A DNA stretch of 9,729 nucleotides from an uncultured Lachnospiraceae bacterium (GTDB taxonomy: Bacteria; Bacillota; Clostridia; Lachnospirales; Lachnospiraceae): NCBI GenBank assembly GCA_910586255.1, contig CAJUHR010000067.1, positions 1 through 9,729 on the forward strand, read 5' to 3'. The notes beneath the pieces were generated by a model. It was not told where the DNA came from. It made no database searches and saw nothing but the letters and a program-made list of their open reading frames with translations. Made by a program: the position numbers and the translations under genes. Position 1 is the first letter of the stretch, and each line of letters starts with the position of its first letter. This document shows positions 1 to 9,181 of this stretch, in pieces.

Positions 1-4199
<4,199 letters not shown>

Positions 4200-4222
4200 A
4201 ATCCTGTCCTTCCTGATCGCGC

Positions 4223-4244
4223 CCCGGCCGGATACCCTGCCGGG
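4223..4244 (-). promoter_or_regulatory. GC-rich hairpin in the gltB leader
   Basis: The arms CCCGGC (4223-4228) and GCCGGG (4239-4244) are perfectly complementary, and the 10-nt loop can form two more G-C pairs. The hairpin lies between the predicted transcription start and the ribosome binding site of gltB, so it would be in the leader mRNA. Read on the plus strand it is followed by a T-rich run (TGATTTTAATTTTTT), so it could also stop antisense transcripts coming out of gltB. Which role is real cannot be told from sequence. Confidence 0.45.
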
Positions 4245-4263
4245 TGATTTTAATTTTTTATCG

Positions 4264-4292
4264 ATGATACTACGGATGAGGGAATTTGTAAA
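4264..4292 (-). promoter_or_regulatory. Predicted sigma-A-type promoter of gltB
   Basis: On the minus strand TTTACA (4292-4287) and TATCAT (4269-4264) are separated by exactly 17 bases. Each hexamer differs from the TTGACA/TATAAT consensus at one position. The predicted start near 4257 gives a leader of about 58 nt. The surrounding spacer is very AT-rich. This is the best-matching promoter in the window. Confidence 0.75.
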
Positions 4293-4396
4293 GTCTTTTT
4301 TTAATTGAAATTTTCAGATAATTAGATAATAATTCATTTTATCCCATAATTATCAGTTTTTTATTTTGTTTTAAGGAAAAAAACTTTTCGCATAAT

Positions 4397-4501
4397 TCAG
4401 AATGAAATTTCTCTATTGACTTCACCCTGACAGAATGACATGATGAACTTGTAATAGACAAGGGCGGCGATAAAGCTGCCGCCCACGAGATTAACGGTTG
4501 C
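4397..4501 (-). pseudogene. Possible C-terminal remnant of a formate/nitrite-type channel
   Basis: Between the terminator at 4531-4566 and the gltB promoter, one minus-strand frame reads ATVNLVGGSFIAALVYYKF and continues to a TGA at 4397. N-x-VGG followed by a hydrophobic run and a Tyr pair resembles the last membrane helix of FNT-family proteins (FocA/NirC), which typically end with a GN-[IL]-VGG motif. The frame is closed by TAA just upstream and has no plausible start. If the reading is right it is a fossil of a deleted gene. The match is short and could be chance. Confidence 0.3.
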
Positions 4502-4530
4502 TTACCCTGAAAATATGAAATTTGCCGAAA

Positions 4531-4566
4531 AGCAAAAAACCCACTGGGATTTTTCCCAATGAGTTT
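4531..4566 (-). terminator. Intrinsic terminator of the B3/B4-domain gene
   Basis: On the minus strand a 13-bp stem (4566-4554 with 4549-4537) closes a 4-nt loop and runs into six U residues. Two of the pairs are G-U wobbles in the minus-strand RNA and would be C-A mismatches in the plus-strand RNA, so the structure is designed for the minus direction. It lies about 60 bases past the stop codon at 4629. Confidence 0.85.
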
Positions 4567-4628
4567 AAAGCTTTTGGCTAATTTATCGCTTTAGATGATC
4601 CGGGCATCCCAAAAGGACAGCCTCCTTG

Positions 4629-5384
4629 TCACAAATCATCATGTGCGGAAATCACCATTTCTCGATTCCCGGCCGTGACAATCCCGCTGGCACAGATTCT
4701 GGCTCCTGTATGCCGCTCAAGCAGCAGAGCCAACTCCTCCATAGCCTCTTTCAGTTCCCCGGTTCTCTCAGGCTCGATACATTCCATGGCGATAAATTCA
4801 TTCACCGTATCTTTTGTCACAGCCGTCCGCTTTCCATCGCGCCAGTTAAAGCACCGGCAGACCACCCCGCAGCCGTCATAATAGGCAACTTCTCCGGTCA
4901 GGGCCGCGTCCTCCGTCTCCTCTCCCAGAGGAAGAAAGGGTTCCCCGCCCTGCATCACTCCCAGGTGAAGATCCCCACAGAAGGCATCCATGTTCTCCGC
5001 CCCGATAGGAAACCCGTACTTTAAGGAAATCCCATTGGTAATGTCAACCGTAGGCGCGATAGACGGTACCGGGTTGCCGTGAAGAACCCGCTTTAAAAGG
5101 GCCTCAATGGAACAGCGCGCCCCTTTCTTACCGGGGAATTTTTTATACGCCGCCCTCCACAGGGCAGGGATTTTATTCTCAGAGATTACCTGGCTGGTGA
5201 GAAATTTTTTGGCTTCCTCATTAGCATTAGCCAAAAAAAGGCGAATCTTTTCCTTTTCCTCCTCTGATATCTCCTCCCCTTTCCGGATGCCTCCCACTGC
5301 CAGCACGCCAATGGCAATGTCAGGAAACAGTCTGATAAAATGCTCGTCCAACATAAACTTCTTCTCTTTTTTTTCTGTATCCAT
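4629..5384 (-). CDS. B3/B4-domain protein (PheT-like tRNA-binding fold)
   Basis: The 251-residue protein belongs to the stand-alone B3/4 family, related to the B3/B4 domain of the phenylalanyl-tRNA synthetase beta subunit. The synthetase domain takes part in aminoacyl-tRNA editing, and stand-alone members are suspected of binding or editing tRNA, but their function is unproven. Diagnostic stretches are CSIEALLKRVLHGNPVPSI (91-109), VDITNGISLKYGFPIGAENMD (113-133) and GEVAYYD...CRCFNWRDGKRTAVT (164-190). These match the family's Asn-Pro, N-x-ISLKYGxPIGA and NWR blocks. The N-terminal 60 residues are charged. There is no signal peptide or membrane helix. The ATG at 5384 is fixed by a perfect AAGGAGGA (5391-5398) at good spacing. 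The flavin protein gene lies 125 bases upstream on the same strand, and a terminator follows. Confidence 0.85.
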   Translation of the reverse strand: MDTEKKEKKFMLDEHFIRLFPDIAIGVLAVGGIRKGEEISEEEKEKIRLFLANANEEAKKFLTSQVISENKIPALWRAAYKKFPGKKGARCSIEALLKRVLHGNPVPSIAPTVDITNGISLKYGFPIGAENMDAFCGDLHLGVMQGGEPFLPLGEETEDAALTGEVAYYDGCGVVCRCFNWRDGKRTAVTKDTVNEFIAMECIEPERTGELKEAMEELALLLERHTGARICASGIVTAGNREMVISAHDDL

Positions 5385-5390
5385 GATTCT

Positions 5391-5398
5391 TCCTCCTT
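5391..5398 (-). promoter_or_regulatory. Ribosome binding site of the B3/B4-domain gene
   Basis: On the minus strand AAGGAGGA is followed by six bases and the ATG at 5384. The match to the 16S rRNA tail is near perfect and selects this ATG over the internal Met at residue 11. Confidence 0.85.
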
Positions 5399-5423
5399 GT
5401 TATCTGGATATACTCTGGGAATC

Positions 5424-5450
5424 TCTCTTGCAAAACCAGGCACCAAGAGA
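5424..5450. repeat. 7-bp inverted repeat upstream of the B3/B4-domain gene
   Basis: TCTCTTG (5424-5430) and CAAGAGA (5444-5450) are perfect inverted repeats around a 13-bp spacer, in the 125-bp gap before the B3/B4 gene. No U-run follows on either strand, so it is not a usual terminator. It could be an operator or a weak mRNA hairpin. No convincing promoter accompanies it. Confidence 0.35.
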
Positions 5451-5509
5451 CTCCAAGAATACATCTGGTTTTATCATACGCCCATCATTACAAAAAGCGT
5501 TTCGCCTTT

Positions 5510-5983
5510 CTACCTTACACAGGCCTTTGCGGTATAAGACTCTGCGTCAACCCGAATCACATTTACCGCGGCTGCCATTTTCTCATTTATTTCATGTTCC
5601 TCCCCTGTCTGTGTCTTCATCAGGATTTTAAGCGCTTCCATTTTTTCTTCTGTATCCTCAACAATCACTGCTGTGCCCCGGCACATCACACTTTCATACC
5701 GGGCTCCGTATGCGCAGGGATTGTCGGCCGTTATCAGCGACTCGCCTCTGTCGATCTCTACAAATACATGGCTGTTCGCCTTAAGGCAATCCAGCTTATG
5801 CCCCTCTTTCGCACAATGCATATAGAATATAAGCCTGCCTGCTTCCATCCGGTATCCATAATGGAGCGGCACCACATAAGGAACATGGCCGTCAAGCATG
5901 CCAAGATGCATGTATCTTGCCTTTGCGATAATCTCCTCAATTTTCTTCCCATCCGTAATCTCTCTGTCTTTTCTCCTCATCAT
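5510..5983 (-). CDS. Pyridoxamine 5'-phosphate oxidase family / Nim-like flavin-binding protein
   Basis: A cytoplasmic split-barrel protein of the FMN-binding pyridoxamine 5'-phosphate oxidase-like superfamily, closest in layout to nitroimidazole-resistance (Nim) proteins and related small flavin reductases; the substrate is unknown. The preferred start is the ATG at 5983, giving 157 residues beginning MMRRKDREI, the usual length and N-terminus for the group. It is placed by AAGGAG (5990-5995), six bases upstream. The frame stays open to an earlier ATG at 6058, which would add 25 residues not expected in the family. Family-like blocks are PYVVPLHYGY, GRLIFYMHCAKEGHKLDCL and VFVEID in the first half, and CRGTAVIVEDTEEKMEAL in the second, followed by a helical segment and a final strand, VIRVDAESYTAKA. 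The gene lies between a decayed MATE gene upstream and the B3/B4 gene downstream. The subfamily assignment is less sure than the fold. Confidence 0.85.
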   Translation of the reverse strand: MMRRKDREITDGKKIEEIIAKARYMHLGMLDGHVPYVVPLHYGYRMEAGRLIFYMHCAKEGHKLDCLKANSHVFVEIDRGESLITADNPCAYGARYESVMCRGTAVIVEDTEEKMEALKILMKTQTGEEHEINEKMAAAVNVIRVDAESYTAKACVR

Positions 5984-5998
5984 TTCTCTCTCCTTCCT

Positions 5999-6015
5999 GG
6001 TCATTATAACTGACC
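5999..6015 (-). promoter_or_regulatory. Palindrome overlapping a TATAAT box before the flavin protein gene
   Basis: On the minus strand GGTCA and TGACC flank a 7-bp centre, and a perfect TATAAT (6008-6003) lies inside. The layout resembles an operator over a -10 box. No good -35 hexamer is found at 16-18 bp. Transcription from this -10 would start near 5996 and leave a leader of only about 13 nt, just enough for the ribosome binding site. Confidence 0.4.
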
Positions 6016-6036
6016 TCTTGGCCTCCCGATAATTCT

Positions 6037-6783
6037 CTAAAACCGCCAGGCCATCCATTCTTCTCCATCCTGCTGCTCCATCCGGATAGTCAAAAATCTC
6101 TCCCGATATGGCAACAAGTCTCTCCCGGCATCTCGCTCTATCCGGCTCTCTTTTTGGCCTCCCTTTTCCTTTCGGCAGCGTAAAGCAGCATCCCCATAAG
6201 CCGCCACTCCCACATTTCCCCCAAGCCGCAAGATAATAAAATTAAAGACCACCATCACAATTCCCGAAGAAGCCTCCGTAATCAGTGACGGAACACCATT
6301 TAATAATATCTCCGCCGTCCGCTTCCCGTCAAAAACGCACCGGACCAGATGAAACTGGTTCTTCCGTTTTATAAAGCAGGAGGACAACACCGCCATGCTG
6401 ATCAGAGGCGCCATGCCTGTGGCAAGAATTGCTCCCAGAATTCCCATCCTCATGGGAAAGATAAAAATATAATCCAGAACCACATTGGAAAGGCTCCCGA
6501 TAATCATGGCAGCCATGGACAGGGAGGGATTCCCGTCATTCCGCACAAAACACTGGAGCAGGTTATTCAGCAAAAACGCCGGGGAAAACAAAAGCATGAC
6601 CCGCAGGTACGTGTTGGTCATCTGAAAAACGGTATCATCCGCCCCTAAGAGCCTGACGATCTGCCCGGAACAAAACAGCCCTGCCAGGGTATAGCAGGAA
6701 TAGGCACACTGCCCCAGAATATTAAAAGACACATACTTAAAAAAATCCCGGAACACATCTGTGCTGCCATCTTTTGTCCGCAT
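6037..6783 (-). pseudogene. MATE-family multidrug efflux transporter, internally deleted and truncated
   Basis: MATE proteins are inner-membrane drug/cation antiporters of about 450 residues with 12 helices. The start is the ATG at 6783 (MRTKDGS), with GAGGGAG as ribosome binding site; the frame is also open upstream of it. The N-terminal block FRDFFKYVSFNILGQCAYSCYTLA matches the first MATE helix. It then jumps, in frame near 6681, to GLFCSGQIVRLLGADDTVF, which in intact members lies some 70-80 residues further on. Good MATE sequence continues (YLRVMLLFSPAFLLNNLLQCFVRNDGNP, SNVVLDYIFIFPMRMGILGA) to GGNVGVAAYG, ending at about 6193. The last 50 or so codons are highly charged and unrelated, and the whole C-terminal half is missing. 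The product would not be a working pump. The two deletions are inferred from the usual family layout. Confidence 0.8.
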
Positions 6784-6858
6784 AGAATCTCCCTCTTTAC
6801 AAACAAGCATTTCCTCCCCCGCAGCCAAAGAACCTAAAGAACCTGTTCCTGAGCGCCG

Positions 6859-6920
6859 AAAAACAATAAAAGCGCCGAACCTCGTATCTTCTATGGCCTA
6901 ACGATACGAACCTCAACGCT
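6859..6920 (-). terminator. 18-bp terminator-like hairpin, possible attenuator before the MATE remnant
   Basis: In minus-strand RNA the arm AGCGUUGAGGUUCGUAUC (6920-6903) pairs with GAUACGAGGUUCGGCGCU (6888-6871). There is one G-G mismatch and several G-U wobbles. The loop is 14 nt, and the stem is followed by UUUAUUGUUUUU. The wobbles would be C-A mismatches on the other strand, so the minus direction is the functional one. No minus-strand gene lies upstream within the window, so it is either a leader attenuator of the MATE gene or the terminator of a gene since lost. A second copy of the 3' end, TTCGGCGCT, occurs at 6860-6852. Confidence 0.65.
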
Positions 6921-6969
6921 GTTGCTTCTCTCACCCGGCGGCGAATCATTGCTTATGAAATTTAATATC

Positions 6970-6998
6970 AGGATAGCACAGAACCAATAAAAATACAA
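6970..6998 (-). promoter_or_regulatory. Weak candidate promoter of the MATE leader
   Basis: On the minus strand TTGTAT (6998-6993) and TATCCT (6975-6970) are 17 bp apart. Both are imperfect matches. The position fits a leader that begins before the terminator-like hairpin at 6859-6920 and reads toward the MATE remnant at 6783. Confidence 0.3.
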
Positions 6999-7053
6999 GC
7001 CTGTGTTTTCCGATATTTTCGGATTGATATTTGGGGGTTACTATTTACTCCAC

Positions 7054-7077
7054 GACTAATCACGACCCTGATTAGTC
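7054..7077. repeat. Perfect 9-bp hairpin
   Basis: GACTAATCA (7054-7062) and TGATTAGTC (7069-7077) are exact inverted repeats with a 6-nt loop, CGACCC. No T-run follows on either strand. Confidence 0.7.
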
Positions 7078-7117
7078 ATGAGCCAATACAGTTATGGGAC
7101 AAAGCATATGCCATTGC

Positions 7118-7138
7118 GTTCACAGGGTACCTGTGAAC
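7118..7138. repeat. Perfect 9-bp palindrome with 3-bp centre
   Basis: GTTCACAGG (7118-7126) and CCTGTGAAC (7130-7138) flank GTA. Its right arm is also the start of the 15-bp motif repeated in inverted form at 7205-7219. Confidence 0.75.
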
Positions 7139-7204
7139 AGTAACCAAAAGCATGTGTTTACCTGGCTATATCACCACTTCATATTGACGTTTTCCGAAAT
7201 TTAT

Positions 7205-7352
7205 GTTACTGTTCACAGGGAACATCTTCTTGTCCGGCTTACGCTGAACATGAAGCATCGTGGGTTCGCCCCGATGTGGAAAACCAATAAAATCAGTCTT
7301 ACAAGCTTGACGCCTGTTTTTATCCGTTTTTCCCCGCCCCGTGAACTGTAAC
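7205..7352. repeat. Palindromic repeat unit B (GTTACTGTTCACAGG ... CCCGTGAACTGTAAC)
   Basis: The unit is bounded by GTTACTGTTCACAGG (7205-7219) and CCCGTGAACTGTAAC (7338-7352), inverted repeats agreeing at 13 of 15 positions. The left copy is also an exact inverted repeat of 7130-7144 in unit A. Inside, CATCG-T-GGG (7256-7264) pairs with CCC-CGATG (7269-7276) around a TTCG tetraloop with one bulged T. A minus-strand frame of 62 codons crosses unit B but has no ribosome binding site or recognisable domain and reads like translated repeat sequence. Confidence 0.6.
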
Positions 7353-7356
7353 AAAT

Positions 7357-7385
7357 TTATTATATGGTAGAAAGCGTAGTATATA
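7357..7385 (+). promoter_or_regulatory. Weak candidate promoter of the diiron protein gene
   Basis: TTATTA (7357-7362) and TATATA (7380-7385) are separated by 17 bp just beyond repeat unit B, with the gene starting 35 bases downstream. Both hexamers are imperfect. The AT-rich stretch offers other possible -10 boxes, such as TATTAT at 7358. Confidence 0.3.
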
Positions 7386-7419
7386 GCTCATACACATTTA
7401 AAAAGAGAGGTACTCTGCT

Positions 7420-8151
7420 ATGATTTCACTATCCACTCTCCCCATGAAAGACTTATCCCGGTTCGACTGGATCGCTCATTTTGAAGCTAACAATGATCAT
7501 CGCCTGCAAATTGATTTCTCGAAAGAACCAAAACTGACCTCACCGGAAAAAAATCTGATCTCCCCCTCCATCCAAATCTTCCAGAAGGGCGAAGCCTCCG
7601 AAGGCCGGTTCCTTCTTCATTGTGCCAGACGCTATGCTAACCGAAACCAGGCACCGGAATATTCAGAAGCTATGGAATGGTTTGTCCGGGAGGAAAACTG
7701 GCATTCCTCCTATCTCAAAAAATTTATGGATTATCACCAAATCCCCGTCCGCCCACACTCTTTTCTAAATGGCATGTTCCGATTTCTGCGTAAAACCGGC
7801 GGACTAAGATCGGAAATTATCGTCCTGGTGACAGCGGAAATGATCGCTCTGTCCTACTACCGGGCGCTGGCTGCGTGTGTTTCCTCCCCTGCCTTAGAAA
7901 GCATCTGCCGACAGATGCTCAAGGATGAATTGCCCCATATTGTCTTTCAGTCCCATACCTTATATAAGCTGAAATCTCATCCAGTGGAAAGGCTGCTCCG
8001 CATTCTTTTGATGGAAGTCACCATGACGGTTGTATGGCTCTCCATGAAGGATGTCTTTTTGACAGGCGGATATTCTTATCATCGTCTGGCAGCAGATTGC
8101 TTGGGATATCTGAGGCAATCCATAAAAATCGAGAAGGATGGTACCCTGTGA
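7420..8151 (+). CDS. Ferritin-like diiron protein of unknown function
   Basis: A 243-residue soluble protein with the four-helix diiron ligand pattern of ferritin-like oxidases. Candidate ligands in order are E61 (GEASEGRFLL), E92 and H95 (EENWH), E140 (VTAEMIALSYY), and E170 and H173 (DELPHIVFQ). That is the E / ExxH / E / ExxH set of a bacterioferritin- or desaturase-type centre, spread over helices of expected spacing. It resembles ferritin-like proteins found singly in cyanobacteria, actinobacteria and Firmicutes, whose reaction is not established; an oxidase, oxygenase or peroxide-related role is possible. The ATG at 7420 follows AGAGAGG at about 9 bases. A second Met at residue 9 is a less likely start. 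The gene stands alone, divergent from the MATE remnant, convergent with the metal locus, preceded by a repeat cluster and followed by a terminator. It is visibly richer in A+T than gltB. Confidence 0.8.
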   Translation: MISLSTLPMKDLSRFDWIAHFEANNDHRLQIDFSKEPKLTSPEKNLISPSIQIFQKGEASEGRFLLHCARRYANRNQAPEYSEAMEWFVREENWHSSYLKKFMDYHQIPVRPHSFLNGMFRFLRKTGGLRSEIIVLVTAEMIALSYYRALAACVSSPALESICRQMLKDELPHIVFQSHTLYKLKSHPVERLLRILLMEVTMTVVWLSMKDVFLTGGYSYHRLAADCLGYLRQSIKIEKDGTL

Positions 8152-8184
8152 TTTTCAACCATAAGGCACAATCCAATGAATAAA

Positions 8185-8403
8185 TCATCCGCCGCCTACG
8201 CCCTCTGCACGCCTGCAAAGCCAGACGTAGGGGCTACGCTGAGGCTTTTTGACCTGTGCAATCGAGAAAACAGTACAATGAACACCACATCCAACGCAAT
8301 TTCCATTACATCCGTTTATCCCTTTTTTCCGGGAATAAGCAATGGATAAGATCAACAGGCCGGCTACAATGCAAAGTACCACAATACTTGCCAAATTCAT
8401 CAT
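8185..8403 (-). CDS. FeoB-associated Cys-rich membrane protein
   Basis: A small protein of the FeoB-associated type: one N-terminal membrane helix (IVVLCIVAGLLILSIAY) followed by a basic stop-transfer (SRKKG) and a Cys-rich tail, CNGNCVGCGVHC (spacing C-x3-C-x2-C-x3-C). Relatives sit directly after feoB and are thought to help ferrous-iron uptake; the mechanism is not established. The start is the ATG at 8403 or the next at 8400, set by GGAGG immediately after the feoB stop, so the two were translationally coupled. A TTG at 8406 is too near that site. Relatives usually end soon after the Cys cluster. Here about 30 residues follow, and part of them is encoded by a hairpin that ends the opposite gene, so the C-terminus may be a read-through extension. 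With FeoB truncated, its present function is doubtful. Confidence 0.75.
   Translation of the reverse strand: MMNLASIVVLCIVAGLLILSIAYSRKKGINGCNGNCVGCGVHCTVFSIAQVKKPQRSPYVWLCRRAEGVGGG
8217..8250 (+). terminator. Terminator of the diiron protein gene
   Basis: On the plus strand AAAGCC (8217-8222) pairs with GGCTTT (8243-8248), and CGTAG (8226-8230) with CTACG (8234-8238), with a small internal loop and a GGG apical loop, ending in five T residues. It lies 66 bases after the stop at 8151, within the 3' end of the convergent FeoB-associated gene. Confidence 0.65.
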
Positions 8404-8412
8404 CAAATCCTC

Positions 8413-8844
8413 CTATACAAGCCCGACAGCAACCCCAATACTATGTACGACAAATGCCACAATCCATGCGATTGCGCATTGAATGATTACAGTTCCAGCA
8501 GCAGCCCTAACCCCGCCCATTTCCCGTTTCACGGTCGCAACCGCCGCAACACATGGCGTATAAAGCAAAGTAAATACGAGAAATACAAAAGCAGTAAAAG
8601 GAGTGAACAGCGTTCCAAGTAAAGATACATCCCCACCCAATAAAACCGTCAGCGTAGATACAACGCTTTCTTTGGCAGTAAATCCGGTAATCAGTGCGGT
8701 AGAAACTCTCCAATCCCCAAAGCCAAGCGGTGCAAATAAAGGAGCAACCATCCCACCCAATAATGCCAGCAAACTTTCCTCCGCAGAAGCCGCCACATTC
8801 AGCCTCATATCAAAAGTCTGTAAAAACCAAATAACAAGGGAAGC
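8413..8844 (-). pseudogene. feoB: FeoB ferrous-iron transporter, only the C-terminal fifth remains
   Basis: FeoB is the inner-membrane Fe(II) uptake protein with an N-terminal GTPase and a membrane domain, about 650-800 residues. Here only the last 143 codons exist, in the same frame as the upstream regulator and beginning right after its TAA: ASLVIWFLQTFDMRLNVAAS. The blocks PLFAPLGFGDWRVSTALITGFTAKESVVSTL and FTPFTAFVFLVFTLLYTPCVA are typical of the FeoB C-terminal membrane region. The GTPase, spacer and first membrane helices are absent. The first in-frame ATG (8808) has no ribosome binding site. The fragment cannot transport iron alone and is best read as the product of a deletion whose left end is in the ArsR-type gene. 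The stop overlaps the region giving the ribosome binding site of the next gene. Confidence 0.9.
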
Positions 8845-9165
8845 TTACCGACCACGAATATGCTCTGTCCCTTTTTCAATAACCATCGGCACATGTTTAT
8901 CCACCAAAGTATAAAATATCATTTTTCCGTCCCTGCAACGCCTTACCAGTTTATTTGATTTCAGCAAGTTCAACTGGTGCGATACCGCAGACTGGGTCAT
9001 TCCAAGCCGTTCTGCCAGGTCACTGACATTCGCATCCTGCTCCATTAAAAGAAGCAGGATGCGAATACGGGTAGGGTTCCCCAGCACCTTGAAAAATTCT
9101 GTTAAAATGTACAGATCGCTTTCTTTCAACCCGACATAAAGTTGACTGTCCTGATATTCCGCCAA
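8845..9165 (-). CDS. ArsR/SmtB-family metal-sensing transcriptional repressor
   Basis: A 106-residue winged-helix repressor that normally leaves its operator when metal binds. The core is ALGNPTR-like VLGNPTRIRILLLLMEQDANVSDLAERLGMTQSAVSHQLNLLKSNKLVRRCRDGKMIFYTL, with the recognition helix TQSAVSHQLNLL at 57-68. The C-terminal helix keeps D89, H91 and H102, three of the four alpha-5 Zn-site ligands of the CzrA/SmtB type (D-x-H-x10-H-x2-H/E). The fourth position, 105, is Gly near the end (EHIRGR). The start is a TTG at 9165, chosen because AAAGGAGG (9173-9180) lies at correct spacing. The gene begins 16 bases after the ATPase stop, so the two form an operon with the regulator second. The FeoB remnant starts at its stop codon, so the last residues may come from a deletion junction. 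Confidence 0.9.
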   Translation of the reverse strand: MAEYQDSQLYVGLKESDLYILTEFFKVLGNPTRIRILLLLMEQDANVSDLAERLGMTQSAVSHQLNLLKSNKLVRRCRDGKMIFYTLVDKHVPMVIEKGTEHIRGR

Positions 9166-9172
9166 AGGAACC

Positions 9173-9180
9173 CCTCCTTT
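9173..9180 (-). promoter_or_regulatory. Ribosome binding site selecting a TTG start
   Basis: On the minus strand AAAGGAGG precedes the TTG at 9165 by about seven bases. No ATG lies near it in frame, so the regulator very probably starts at TTG. The site lies in the 16-bp gap after the ATPase stop codon. Confidence 0.8.
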
Positions 9181-9181
9181 C

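Larger units (their letters stand above)
7037..7145. repeat. Palindromic repeat unit A (outer GTTACT / AGTAACC ends)
   Basis: The unit starts with GTTACTATTTACTCC (7037-7051) and ends with CCTGTGAACAGTAACC (7130-7145); the outer ends are inverted repeats. Inside are a perfect 9-bp hairpin (7054-7077) and a perfect 9-bp palindrome (7118-7138). No protein family is recognisable here, and open frames across it look accidental. The structure suggests a small non-autonomous repeat element or a structured intergenic RNA. Confidence 0.55.

Noticed and set aside
4420..4455. Plus-strand TTGACT-17-CATGAT promoter-like pair
   Set aside because: The -10 match is poor and no plus-strand gene follows before several minus-strand genes.
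4462..4484. GGGCGGC/GCCGCCC perfect inverted repeat as a terminator
   Set aside because: No T-run follows on either strand; it coincides with Gly-Gly and Ala-Ala codons of the possible transporter remnant, which would explain the symmetry.
5107..5631. Plus-strand frame of 174 codons
   Set aside because: Spans two well-supported minus-strand genes with strong ribosome binding sites; its translation has no recognisable domain.
5984..6058. N-terminal extension of the flavin protein to the ATG at 6058
   Set aside because: It adds 25 residues not seen in the family and overlaps the MATE frame; the AAGGAG at 5990-5995 supports the start at 5983.
7037..7352. CRISPR array
   Set aside because: The repeats are in mixed orientation, unequal spacing and only a few copies, with no regular spacers or cas genes.
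7094..7354. Open frames of 85 codons (plus) and 62 codons (minus)
   Set aside because: They run through the inverted-repeat cluster, have no ribosome binding site or domain, and are best explained as translated repeat sequence.
8603..8914. Plus-strand frame of 103 codons
   Set aside because: Antisense shadow of the feoB remnant and the ArsR-family gene; no ribosome binding site or domain.
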